From NCBI GenBank assembly GCA_016647705.1, contig CM028333.1:7328616-7392615 (forward strand): a stretch of 64,000 nucleotides of DNA, in the 5' to 3' direction. A program made the position numbers and the translations under genes. The DNA comes from Eucommia ulmoides (Eukaryota > Streptophyta > Magnoliopsida > Garryales > Eucommiaceae). The notes under the pieces were generated by a model. It searched no databases and was not told where the DNA came from. It saw nothing but the letters and a program-made list of their open reading frames with translations. Numbering within the stretch: position 1 is the first letter of the stretch; every line of letters starts with the position of its first letter. This document shows positions 22,528-32,700 of this stretch, one piece after another.

Positions 22528-22916
22528 GGAGCCCTGTCCATCCAAACTGTCGTGAAGGTGGGTGATTTAAAACTTCCTGGAATGGCGCGCCGCTCAGAAC
22601 CATATGGAAACGTGTCCTCTATCCGTCGGTTGTGCAGGCAACGGTTTAGGAAGCATTGAAGAGGCGTAGACCTGATGGGACGTGTGCATGACATTCGCGG
22701 GCCTCTAACGGGCAGGTTGTTACCGTTCTTGGGCTGACTGTTCCAATCTCGGAACGACCCATCTACCTTCTCGAAAAAAGGTCTGTTCTCTCCACAGTAC
22801 GCTTCCAAGGCCAAATAAAGTCCCAAACATCTCGGAATACCCCATAGAAGTGCCATAATTTCTGAAAAGGCTCAGAGTAGAGTCCCTAGTGCTTCGACAT
22901 CCCTCTCAACTCTAGG

Positions 22917-22930
22917 TCTTGGGGGGCAAA
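22917..22930 (+). promoter_or_regulatory. Polypurine tract of the old Tat element
   Basis: TTGGGGGGCAAA lies directly before the 3' LTR start TGATAAGTG, in the expected position for plus-strand priming. Confidence 0.75.
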
Positions 22931-23918
22931 TGATAAGTGTAAAAATGGTCATTCTCGCGCAGCCACTAAAAGACCGCCACGTGTCAACGACTCCCCAATA
23001 GGACCCGTTCCTACCAGCGACTAAGTATGAAGATTGTGTCGGGCAAAGGCACATCTCAGCCCATGCCTGGAATTCCAAGACCTCACCAGCAACACTCTCT
23101 AGAGATAGTAGGCTAGCCGCCGTCGAGATGGGAAAATCTATTCCCATCTTGGTACAATTCTTCACACTAGCTCTGCCCATCTCGAAAATCGACTCCACAA
23201 GCTCCTCAACAAAACACCCGCCTTCTCGTCTTCAGCTATCCGGGAAGAGCAGGGTAGGAAACTTCTTAAAACTCTCCCTTCCCATCTCCAGCTATCCGGG
23301 AAGGGTAGATGATAGAACTCCCCATCTTGTGGGCGGCAGGAAGAGTCCTTATTAGACCATGGGCCAGTCCACTTCTCCATTTGCTAGTATTTTCCACCAT
23401 GGGCCTCAACAAAAGGGGTAGAAAGCCCAGACCCACAAAATTAAGCTCTCCACTCGCCTCTCATTGACCACGCACCGAGATGGGACATTAATGTTTGCTT
23501 GATCCCCTAAACTAATCAACTCATGCTTATATAAATGAGGGCATGCCAATGCCCAAAGGTACACCAAATTTGTTCACATTTCTCGGTAGCATATTTTAAT
23601 ATCTTTATCCTGAGCGTTGATTCTCACGCCGGAGGGGACATACCGGGTCTATCCTGGCAATTCCTTTATGCAGGTGACAGGTTGCTGCCCATCTCAGTTC
23701 AGATCTATTCCTTCTTGGGTAAGAAGTCTCTTTACGGATCAGAAGACTTCTAGGTTGCTTCACCACTCAGAATCCATCCTGGATCACTCCAGTCCCATCC
23801 ATCCTGAGCCAGATGGGCTGATCCCGGACCTCTCCATCCCCATCTCAGCACAGGAGAAGATTTCTATCAACAGTGACCAAATCATACTGTTGAGGTTGTC
23901 CAAGATTCGACATCAACA
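22931..23918 (+). mobile_element. 3' LTR of the old Tat element
   Basis: It starts TGATAAGTGTAAAAATGGTC and ends GACATCAACA, parallel to 12144-13148. It has a TTATATAAATGAGG promoter motif near 23527. Many single-base differences from the 5' LTR indicate an old insertion. Confidence 0.85.
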
Positions 23919-24190
23919 GATGGAATTCTCTGTGAGAGTTCGGGAGAGTACGTAAGAAAGAATAGGTTTCCAAACTACTATAATATTCTATGTGTTATTG
24001 TTTTTATCCCTCATCTCTATGCGTGATTGGTTGTTTGTGTGATTATTTAACTGTGTACATCCAAAGGTTTTCGCCAATAATCTAATTGTTCTAAAATTAA
24101 ATAATAATTTCAAGAGGTCGCTCAACTTCGATTATATTTTTAACCTACCCAATTCAATTCTCCCTCTTGGGTAGTTTTTTGGGCCAATAA
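23919..24190 (+). mobile_element. Right part of an old copia-like LTR
   Basis: Sequence right after the Tat 3' LTR resumes an LTR-like context (GAATTCTCTGTGAGAGTTCG) and ends with CCAATTCAATTCTCCCTCTT followed by GGGTAG. This hairpin-like terminal motif is common at copia LTR ends. With 11600-12143 it would reconstitute one LTR. No linked copia coding region is seen. Confidence 0.4.
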
Positions 24191-24258
24191 TCATCTTTCT
24201 ATTTTGTTTTCAAATGAAAATTTCAAAATCTTTTCTAAAAGTGTTTCAACAACATATT

Positions 24259-25930
24259 TGTTGGGAATAAACCCTATAGGCAATGCTACGTGCGCATTTT
24301 TCTGGTAATTATTTCAAGTGAATACATAATAAAAAGGAATTTTGATATCATTATATCAATGTTGTTGTAGACCTTGGATATAAAGTTGAAATGTCTTGAC
24401 TCTTTAATATGATTAAAAGGCATAGGAAGAATATATTTGGTAACTAATATTCTTTTCTTGGTCAGTATTGAATTGTTGAAAATTAAGCTTCAATGATCTA
24501 AGATAGCTTGTTTGTTGTTTTTTCTTTTGAGAGTGATGAGTCTCAAACCATTAGTGGGATATACAAGAACAACCACAAGATGACTTATTAGTGTAGTAAG
24601 AAACTTAACGTGATCATCTTTGATATCCTGCATGACAGTTTTGCTCAATATTAAAATATGATATCTAAGATATGATTGTGTTTGTGATATTTTGACTTTA
24701 AGATACTGTATGTGACATATATGGGTTGTTATATACTTTGATAACACTAAGTGTTGTACTCGACCCACGAGACTACAAAGGTATTCATTAGGTATAATGA
24801 AATATACATGTGAATGTACGGGTATGTAAGATAGGATCTACCATTCTCATAAAACAGAGACGTGTCCTACGTAATTCGATTTAATATAATTCACAAAAGT
24901 CTCTATCCAAAGCAGTTTGGATTGAGATGAGATTCTAATTGGTGTTACAATGAATTATATTATCAATCAATGTAAATATTATTGGACTAGGATTTTTGAC
25001 TTTATCATTTATCTGTTGATCCTTTTAAGAACACAAGATAAAGAGATCGTGTAACACGAAAATCATAACTGAGGAGTTTCTCTTGGTAAAATTTCTACCA
25101 ACTGGACATGACTGTGATATGTGGGTCAACATGACTGACAGTTAAAGAAAATGTCTTTGGGGAAAAGTATTTTATCTTGGAAGGGTAAAATTGAAATTGT
25201 TCTAATTTTAATTGGTTAATTGATTAGTAAAATAAATAAATAAATAATTCATTAACTAGTTTCACCATCTAATTTTTTGTATGAACCTAATGGATCACAC
25301 ACAATGAAAAATGGAAGTAAGAAAATACCTTGAAAAAGGAATGGGTCGTAATGCTAAACGTTTGAAAGTTCAGAGGCCAAAGTGAAAATATAAAAAGAAG
25401 AGATCTAGGATTTTGAAACTTGGACAGATAATATAAAAGGAAAAATCCATCTATGGTCACCCCTAGTAAAAATCCTAGTGTCTGAGATTGTTCATTCTTT
25501 TTGTGTCTACATTACTAATTTGAATCTTAATACCACCTAGATTCAAATATGTTCTACCTTAGTATCTTGGGATTAGAATACGATTCTTAGAAATCTCAAT
25601 ATTACTTTTCTTTCTGAGTTTCTGTCTAGATACTATTAAATGTAAAATAATTGTGTTGCTTCTAGGAGAACCGTATGTGTATTGTCGATACCTGATCAAA
25701 TCAAACGCTCTCGAAAGAACCCTCACAAATCAGGTCTCGAGAACTACAAGCTTTGAGGCTGAAGTATCAAAAGAGGTAATCCAATTAAATATGATTTAAT
25801 TTATGCTTGTTATATTTTTTTTTACGCTGATATGAATATATACAACTTAGAGAAACATGATATTAATTGTCATTTAAATTTTCTATTTTGCTGCATAAAT
25901 GTAATTTTTTTAATATCCAGTTCCTTCAAC
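24259..25930 (+). mobile_element. Probable solo LTR of a copia element
   Basis: The block starts TGTTGGGAATAAACCCTATA, has a promoter-like AATATAAAAGG at about 25429-25439, and ends with a T-tract and CCAGTTCCTTCAAC. That is the architecture of a Tork/Angela-like copia LTR of about 1.67 kb. No protein-coding region adjoins it, so a solo LTR is likely. I found no clear 5-bp target duplication, and the right border is tentative. Confidence 0.45.
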
Positions 25931-25997
25931 CTTGACTTTGAGAATTTTTTTGGGGATGTGTCAGATATTGTATAGAAGACCTGAAAATGCACTTCTG

Positions 25998-26150
25998 CAA
26001 AAATTTGATTTAATTCAAGTGGAAGGTACTCCAAGAGAAAGGTCGACCTAAGAAAATGTGAGATGAGACAATTAAGAACAATATGTTAATTTGAAGTTAA
26101 CTAAGGTGATGACCCTTTGATCATTTTTAATTATGCACCATCTTAGCTTT
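25998..26150 (+). mobile_element. RTE LINE tail fragment
   Basis: This stretch (AAGGTCGACCTAAGAAAATG, GATGAGACAATTAAGAACAA) matches 11200-11300 of the larger RTE remnant over about 100 bases with scattered differences and a short deletion. Only the segment near the C-terminus of the polyprotein is present. Confidence 0.65.
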
Positions 26151-27046
26151 TTAAATTTATGATTTTGGTAGTGTTTTTAGCATTTATTTTGATTGCCAAT
26201 AATCCATTTTGGTAATTTTTGTAGATGTGGAGCTTTGGATCGAAAATTTCGCAAGTGCAAGCGAAAATGAGAAGTAGACCCAGTGGTCAAGGTCGCGACT
26301 GCCATCTGGACCATAGGCACGGTCGCGATTGCAATTGCTCAGGTTGTGACCGCGACCTGCTCCCCCAAATCCGTGATTTCGGGGTAGCATTTATGAAATG
26401 GTTAGAGGGGTCTTAAAATCAGATTTGTACCATTTTTTGGCATCCTACCTCGATTGAAGAGTCTTGATTGCTTGTGGGTGAAAACCAAAGAAGAAAATCA
26501 TGCGTCCAACTAAATCGGATTAGGGGTGTACGTTGTTTTTGGTTTTTCTATGTAAACTCTATTTTCTTTCTATCTTTTTCGTGTGTAAAGGTTGAATGAC
26601 AAGAATTTTGTTTTAAAAATATTTCTTCAATAAATTTACGTTTTGATTATCTTGTAAATGTTAGATCTTTGTTTATTTGTATTTGTGGTTTTAGATTTAA
26701 GATTTTTTTATTTAAATCTAACAGTTATACAAACTTGGTTTCTTTAGAATTGATACCATTTAATTTGATGAATTATAGTAAACGATTAATTTGCCTTATT
26801 TAGTTAACGTAGAAATTGAATGGTGAAGATAATCCATGATAATTAAATGGACAATTTACCTTTCTTAGTAACTTCATCTTCTAGTCAAAATTACTTGATT
26901 ACCCCTAGATTTAGATTAAGAATGAATCGAATTTAGGAAAAAATACCAAATAGTCTTCCTAAAAGGGTAAATCTATAAGATAGTTACATTACTTTTTTTT
27001 TACACAGGATAGTTCTTAAAAAAACGCTGGTTTGCCCATGATAGTC
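26151..27046. other. Unassigned sequence with a GC-rich patch
   Basis: No supported gene. A GC-rich island at about 26225-26395 repeats GGTCGCGA-type motifs (GGTCGCGACTGCC, CGGTCGCGATTGC, GACCGCGACC) in otherwise AT-rich DNA and may be a retroelement fragment I do not recognise. Confidence 0.4.
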
Positions 27047-27607
27047 CTAAACATTTTGAAATGACGATTTTACCCTTTCCCCCTTCCTTCTTTGTCTTCT
27101 CAGAATACAGCCGATCGATAAAGAAAATCGCGTCGAATAGCACTCCCTCATCTGCTCCTCCACCCTATCGATCATCGCCCTAGAAATCTGCTCCTCTTCT
27201 GCCTCGTCTTCCCCGTCGCCCACTTGCATCGGCTTATTATCGCCGCCGTCGATATCCTGATCGTTGCCGATGGGGGATGTAACGGAGTTATCTGCCGCTA
27301 GGAGAGGCGGTGGAAGTGAGTGGTTGAGTTGCAGACTTGTTTGGGAGAGGAAAGAAGAGAGGCAGTGGTGGGCGGAGTGGAGTGCAAAGTAGATTTGGAC
27401 GATTTGGAATTGATCGGCAGTGGTTGGGAGTTGTTTGGCCATTAGGGTTGCCTGTTCTAGAGCTATTACCAGCTTTGTTAATAGCGGCGACTCTTTTGTC
27501 ACCATGTCCATCGTGTCAATTCTTTCTCTAAATCTTTCTGTTTCTCTATATCTAGGAAAATCACAAACTGTTTGGTTGCCGTGACGAGGATCGACGGACA
27601 TTTCCAA
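27047..27607 (-). pseudogene. Fragment of a conserved plant gene of unknown function, 3' truncated
   Basis: The 186-codon frame starts MEMSVDPRHGNQTVCDFPRY. It carries a helical region (TKLVIALEQATLMAKQLPTT, QIYFALHSAHHCLSSFLS; about residues 43-90), an acidic stretch (GDGEDEAEEEQ) and MIDRVEEQMRECY. The N-terminal 150 residues look like a small conserved plant protein of unknown function, from memory about 200 residues long. After residue about 152 the expected basic C-terminus is replaced by RFSLSIGCILRRQRRKGERV, and the DNA there (GGTAAAATCGTCATTTCAAA on the - strand) looks like a transposon end. A captured or broken copy is more likely than a working gene; no promoter was identified. Confidence 0.6.
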
Positions 27608-28140
27608 AGGAATTTGCGTTGATCAAGATTTTAATTGCGTTGATCAAGATTTTTGAATAGATTGTGCAACAGTGTAATGTTGAATATAACATGATGTTAT
27701 ATTCAACAACACACTGATCCGAATACTTGTGGAGTTTCCAAGATTCTAATTGCGTGGATCAAGATTTTTAAATTGATTTTACAACAATGTAATGTTGAAT
27801 ATAATATAATGTTATTTTCTTAATGTAATGCATTAATTTTTGGAAAGAGTTTTACTGTATTTGTTTTGTGTTTTTGTGATAATATATGATGTTGAATATA
27901 ATATCATGTTATTTTCAATATCATGTTGATTTGTTCTATTCATTTTTCCATTTGAATACAACATGATACCATGTTGAAATATAATACAATCGTGTTATAT
28001 TCAACAACGTTTTATTTACAAACATATTTTTTTCAAAATATTTTTCGTATTTTTTAAGAATTATCATGATTTAAAACAGGATGATATCATGTTGAATATA
28101 ACATGATGTTATATTCAACACAGATTTGGCAGTATGAAAA
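27605..28140. repeat. Cluster of AT-rich hairpin repeats
   Basis: Five copies of a palindromic module lie near 27678, 27790, 27890, 27960 and 28090. The best copies (27678 and 28090) have 15-bp arms TGTTGAATATAACAT facing ATGTTATATTCAACA with a one-base centre. A second motif, TTGCGTTGATCAAGATTTT, is repeated at about 27615, 27638 and 27750. Confidence 0.8.
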
Positions 28141-28679
28141 TACCGTCTTTCATCATTTGTTCCGATTTTTTCAAATTGATGTGTTTGATGAAGTTTCTGC
28201 ACAAATTTATGCAATAAATCTCTCTATTTTTTGTTGATTAAACGATGGATTTGGAGTTGCGACGAGGAGTTTTCTCGTAATGGATCTCAGATGAATAGTA
28301 ACGCAGGAGTAAAATTGTCCAAAAAAAGAAAAAGACTATTTGATAACATGTTTTTGGAAAAGGTTTATATTGTAATTTTCTCCTTCTTTGAGGACCATCT
28401 GGTAAGCGCCCCTAGAATTTATTAGAATTATCGAAGAACTTATACATAATCCTAACCCGAACTTCTCATATATTGAATTTCAATTAAAAAGTTGTAATTT
28501 TTTGCAACTTAGTTGTTAGAATAAAAAACCAACCAGACTATTTGCCTTTTTCAATTGAAAAAATAAAATAAATTGACAATTACAACCAATCCCTATAGTT
28601 GGACTCACTCCAAATCTATATTACCAAGTTTGCACAAGATCGAGATTTGCATTTTTTAGCGATCACCCTTCAACAATAC
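28141..28679. other. AT-rich sequence without a supported gene
   Basis: A short block (CAAATAGTCTT on the - strand near 28340) matches, in inverted orientation, a block near 26948. This is weak evidence for the ends of a transposon enclosing the gene fragment and hairpins. Nothing else is recognised. Confidence 0.35.
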
Positions 28680-28740
28680 ATAGAATATAAGGATTCATGT
28701 TGCTCGCCCCACTTAGGTGGGATACACTTGTAATTTTTTT
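28680..28740 (+). mobile_element. RTE LINE 3' end fragment
   Basis: GGATTCATGTTGCTCGCCCC followed by ACTTAGGTGGGATACACTTG resembles the common plant RTE tail. It is followed by a long T tract. It is the third RTE remnant in the window. Confidence 0.5.
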
Positions 28741-28930
28741 TTTTACTTTAAAAACCATTAGTGATTTTCCTTTTAGTAAACAATTCCCTTTTTTTTTTTT
28801 TTTTTTTTTTTTTATCAAAAGTTAAAGTTTTTAGTCAAAAGTTAATTTTTTTTTATCTATATACACAAGTGACGTTTGATACATAACAAATGTTTATGGT
28901 ACATTAGGATGAAAGTGGTTTAGTACTTAA

Positions 28931-29505
28931 GGTGACATTTGGTAACCGTTTTTATTTCCATTCCAGCAGTGGAATGAAAATAGAATGGGATAGGATGAGA
29001 ATTTTGTTTCCTTCTTGAGAGTAAAATCGCGTTTGGTAACGATATTTTTTATTTTTTATTTTTTTTGCTGTTTTGGGAAGAAAATCGCGTTTGGTAACGA
29101 TTTTATCCTAAAATCATTTTTTTTTTTTTGTGGCCGGACGGCATGCGGCGCAAGCGGCGACATGGGTGACAGTGCCGGACGGCCGGAAGGTGGACGGAAA
29201 GTTGCTGGCGGCGGCGGTGGCTGGACAGTGGGCGGTCGGCGTTGCCGGAGATGGATGGCGGTGACCTGCGGACGGCGGACGGTAGATGAACAGTAAAAAA
29301 ATGGTTTTGAAAATAGAATGAGAATTATGAGAAACAATTTTTTTTTGTTTCTTATTTCTTAAGAAAAAAATGGACACAATTCTCAAATGGGAATAGAATG
29401 GAAATAAAAACAAAAATTACCAAACGTTATTCCCAAACAGAATTCCCAAAAATCTGGGAATGGAATGAGAAATTCTAGAACAGAAACGGTTACCAAACGG
29501 GGACT
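28931..29505. mobile_element. Non-autonomous DNA transposon (MITE-like), about 575 bp
   Basis: The inverted ends are GTGACATTTGGTAACCGTTT on the left and AAACGGTTACCAAACGGGGAC on the right, sharing TTTGGTAACCGTTT. The interior repeats AAAATCGCGTTTGGTAACGA (near 29024 and 29082) and contains a GC-rich core at 29130-29290. No transposase is present, and a target duplication was not resolved. Confidence 0.7.
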
Positions 29506-29783
29506 AATTTAATTTCCAATTTTCCTTTTTGGGGGCCTTAAATTGGAATAAGATGAAATCAATCAACATAAGTTAAAACCATAACAAATGTGTCAACTAT
29601 TTACGGCTTACTAGAGGCCCAAGTGCTAGCAATCTTTTTGACACTTCCATTTTTTTTGTTTTCTCCTCCTTAGGCCCCTATTACCTAAAGCTTCTTCCCA
29701 ATCCATTGTTTCTATGTACAGAAAATAACCATGCAAACTATAAACAAAGAAATGCAGAGACCATTAGCCTGGCTGAAGGCCTA

Positions 29784-32700
29784 CTAGCCGAGATCAATGT
29801 CGACCCGGTCTGGGTTAGCCCTTTCGGTTTGGTTCGAAACAAGCTCAACCCCAAGCTGTCCTTTGTCACCAGCACCAAATGCGTATAGCTTTCCAGATTC
29901 AGCGAGTGCAAATGTGTGGGCGTTCCAGTATATGGAATTGGTGAGGCTGACCTGAACCACCCTCTCGTTCATCTGTTTCAGGGATGTCACTAGCTTCGGG
30001 CTCAATACGTTAGCGTGCCTCTCTCCCTGGAAAAAAAATCGGCGAAAGGGCATTTTTGTCATTTCAACTACGAGATAAGCAATGAGGAGACACGAATTGA
30101 AATGTATAGATACACAAAACGAAGTTAAGAGCTTGAGAAATGAAGAAAACTTTGAAATAAAGTTTAGTTTAGTTTCAGGGAATTGGAATTTAAAATAAAG
30201 GCACGCTTTTTGATGTACTTTGAAAATAAAAAAGTGACGAATTTTATTTTTTGTTTATTTTTAAAAATACGTTTTTACATAAAAAAAAAAAAAAAACTCT
30301 ACTTTTTAAAGTTGGGTGGTTATTATACAGTTCTCTATTTTAATTTGTTTTATACTAAGCAACCTATTTTTTTAGTCCTTATAATTATTTTAGTTAATTT
30401 TAACCATGATGTCAAATACAAATTAAATATTTACTTGATATTAACTCGATAGATTTAATTTCATTAAAAATACCAAAGTGCTAAAAACTTATTCGAAAGA
30501 CATCAAAATAAAAAGAAAAAAAAATCTAAGAAAATACAAAATACAGACTACTTATTTCAAGAACAATCTAATAATTTTCCTTCAAAATTATGTTACATTT
30601 TTGCTTAAAAGCAAAACAGTACTTAAAGGGTAACGTAGTGCACGAAGACTCCCGCTATTGCAGAATCTAGAGAGGGTCAGATGTACACAGTCTTATCTCC
30701 ATATAAAGGGAGGTTGGTTTCAAAACTTGAACCTGGGACATCCTATAGTCACAATGGAGCAATGTTACACTTGTATTCAAAATTCACCCTCTTAAAGGGG
30801 CAATTCAGTGCATGAAGGTTAAATTCACCCTCTTAAAGGGGCAATTCAGTGCATGAAGGTTCCCGCCTTTTACACTAGCTCATGCTGTCTCATTGATATA
30901 ATTTTTTTGAATTCCGGTTAATTTTGGTTCGATTTTCCTGGTTTTTATTTAGGGGATCCTATGATACAATCCTCTATTTTTTTTGTTTTTAAAATTTAAA
31001 ATTTTATTTATATAGAATAATTTAATGCTTACCGAAATTTTAGTCAACGTCAACTATGATATCCAATATAAATTCAACATTAATTAACGTCAACTCAATA
31101 AATTGTTATTTAAAGGACTAAAAAATAAAAGGGATAAAAATATCTCAAGTGACTTATTTAAAAAAAAATCTCATAATATTTTCCCTTTTATTTTATAATA
31201 AGCATGATTTGTACTCGCATTACTTTCTCAGAGCAACAAAAGCAAGAGAAGAAAAATACCTGTCCATCGCCGGCAACGGCATTATGGCCGAGACTAGACG
31301 ACTCTCCACATCCAAAAGAGTAAACATCACCATCTTCGGAAACCACAAACGTCGTGTAATCCCCGGTGGCAACATGAACAGCCTTCACGTCGCTCAAAGC
31401 TTCCACCACCTTTGGAACCGATTCACAATCCTCATTGCCATGTCCAAGACACCCATAACGGCCCCATCCCCACGTGCACACCCTTCCGTCCTTTCCGACC
31501 ACCGCGGCATGCCAAGCGCCGGCGGCAACCACCGATGGCTGAAGATTCAAATTCCCAAACTGTTCAATTAGCCTTGGCTGCTTCTCATCCGTTTTTGCAC
31601 CATGTCCCAATTTCCCGCCCAATCCACACCCAACCGAATAAACTGACCTGATATTTGTTAAAACAGAGAGAATAATTAATAATGTGTTAGGGATCTATAT
31701 AGAACTTATACCATATAAAAGGGTTTTTTTTTTCCTCTCCGAATTTCCCATGTTTCTTAAGCTACACAATAAGAACACTGTTTAATACTCTTACAAGCCC
31801 TATTTGGCAATATATTATAATTAATGGGAAAGAAGCTTAGGTGGTGTTTGGTTAGTGTTTCTGTTTTTTTCAGTTTCTACTTCTAATAAACTGGGATGGG
31901 ATGAGAATTTTGTTCCCATTTTGGAGTATTTTGGAAATAGAAACATGTTTGATAACGACCATTGTCGTGAAATTGTTTCTTTTAATATATGAGAATAGCA
32001 TCAAGAAACACGTTTGCTTGCAACAATTGTCTTTTTTTTTTTCTTTAAATGTATGGTGGCTAGCAGGTTGGTGGTAGTGAGAATAGTTTTGTGGGAGTGA
32101 AATGCAATCACCATTTTTTTGTTCTTAGATTCTTAAGGAATTCTTGAAATAGTCCCAAATCACTCGCAAATTTTTGAGAACAGAAACGTGTTTACCAAAC
32201 GCGTTTCTGTATATTAATCCAAAAATTTTGGGAGTGGGAACACGAATCAGGGAATAGAAAAGTTTGGCAAATGGGGCCTTACATGCCGGTAGGTTGACAA
32301 GCCAAACAAAGAAGATAGCAGTATCCAGCTGCGATTTGCACGACCGGTATTTTCTCCAGTGCCCCCAAAAGCGGATGAGGCTCTAAATCATTAGGCTCAG
32401 TTTGGTGACCGAGTTTGCTTTCATTTCCCCAAGAAAATGTATAAACCCTCCCTTCCCTCGACAACACTGCAGTGAAGAAATTACCAATCGCAGCTTGCAC
32501 AACAAATATATTTTTCAAGGATTCCACCAGTTGAGGCGTAGTTACTAATTTATTTCCTTGTCCACCGTATTCGGCTTCCCCAAACGAGTCCTTCCCAAAG
32601 GCATAAACTTTCCCAGAATCGCTTATAAGCATTGTACGGCCAGCCCCTGCAGCTGCTTGAATTATACGAATTCCTTGCAAAGATCTGCAATTAATGCGTT

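Larger units (their letters stand above)
12144..23918 (+). mobile_element. Old, degenerate Tat-lineage Ty3/gypsy element with antisense gene
   Basis: Two direct repeats (12144-13148 and 22931-23918) bracket a Tat-type primer binding site, gag, protease, RT, two RNase H regions and integrase on the + strand. A reverse-strand gene lies between integrase and 3' LTR, followed by a polypurine tract. The LTRs differ at roughly one base in ten over their first 200 bp by eye, and the genes carry many stops and frameshifts. The candidate target duplication AATGA (left) versus GATGG (right) matches at 3 of 5 bases, so it is not proven. Confidence 0.88.

Noticed and set aside
29056-29413. Frames of about 90-100 codons over the GC-rich core of the 575-bp MITE
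   Set aside because: They arise from GC-rich noncoding sequence on both strands and show no transposase motif.
31149-31651. Plus-strand frames of 79-140 codons
   Set aside because: They lie opposite exon 4 of the RCC1-family gene and mirror its coding composition.
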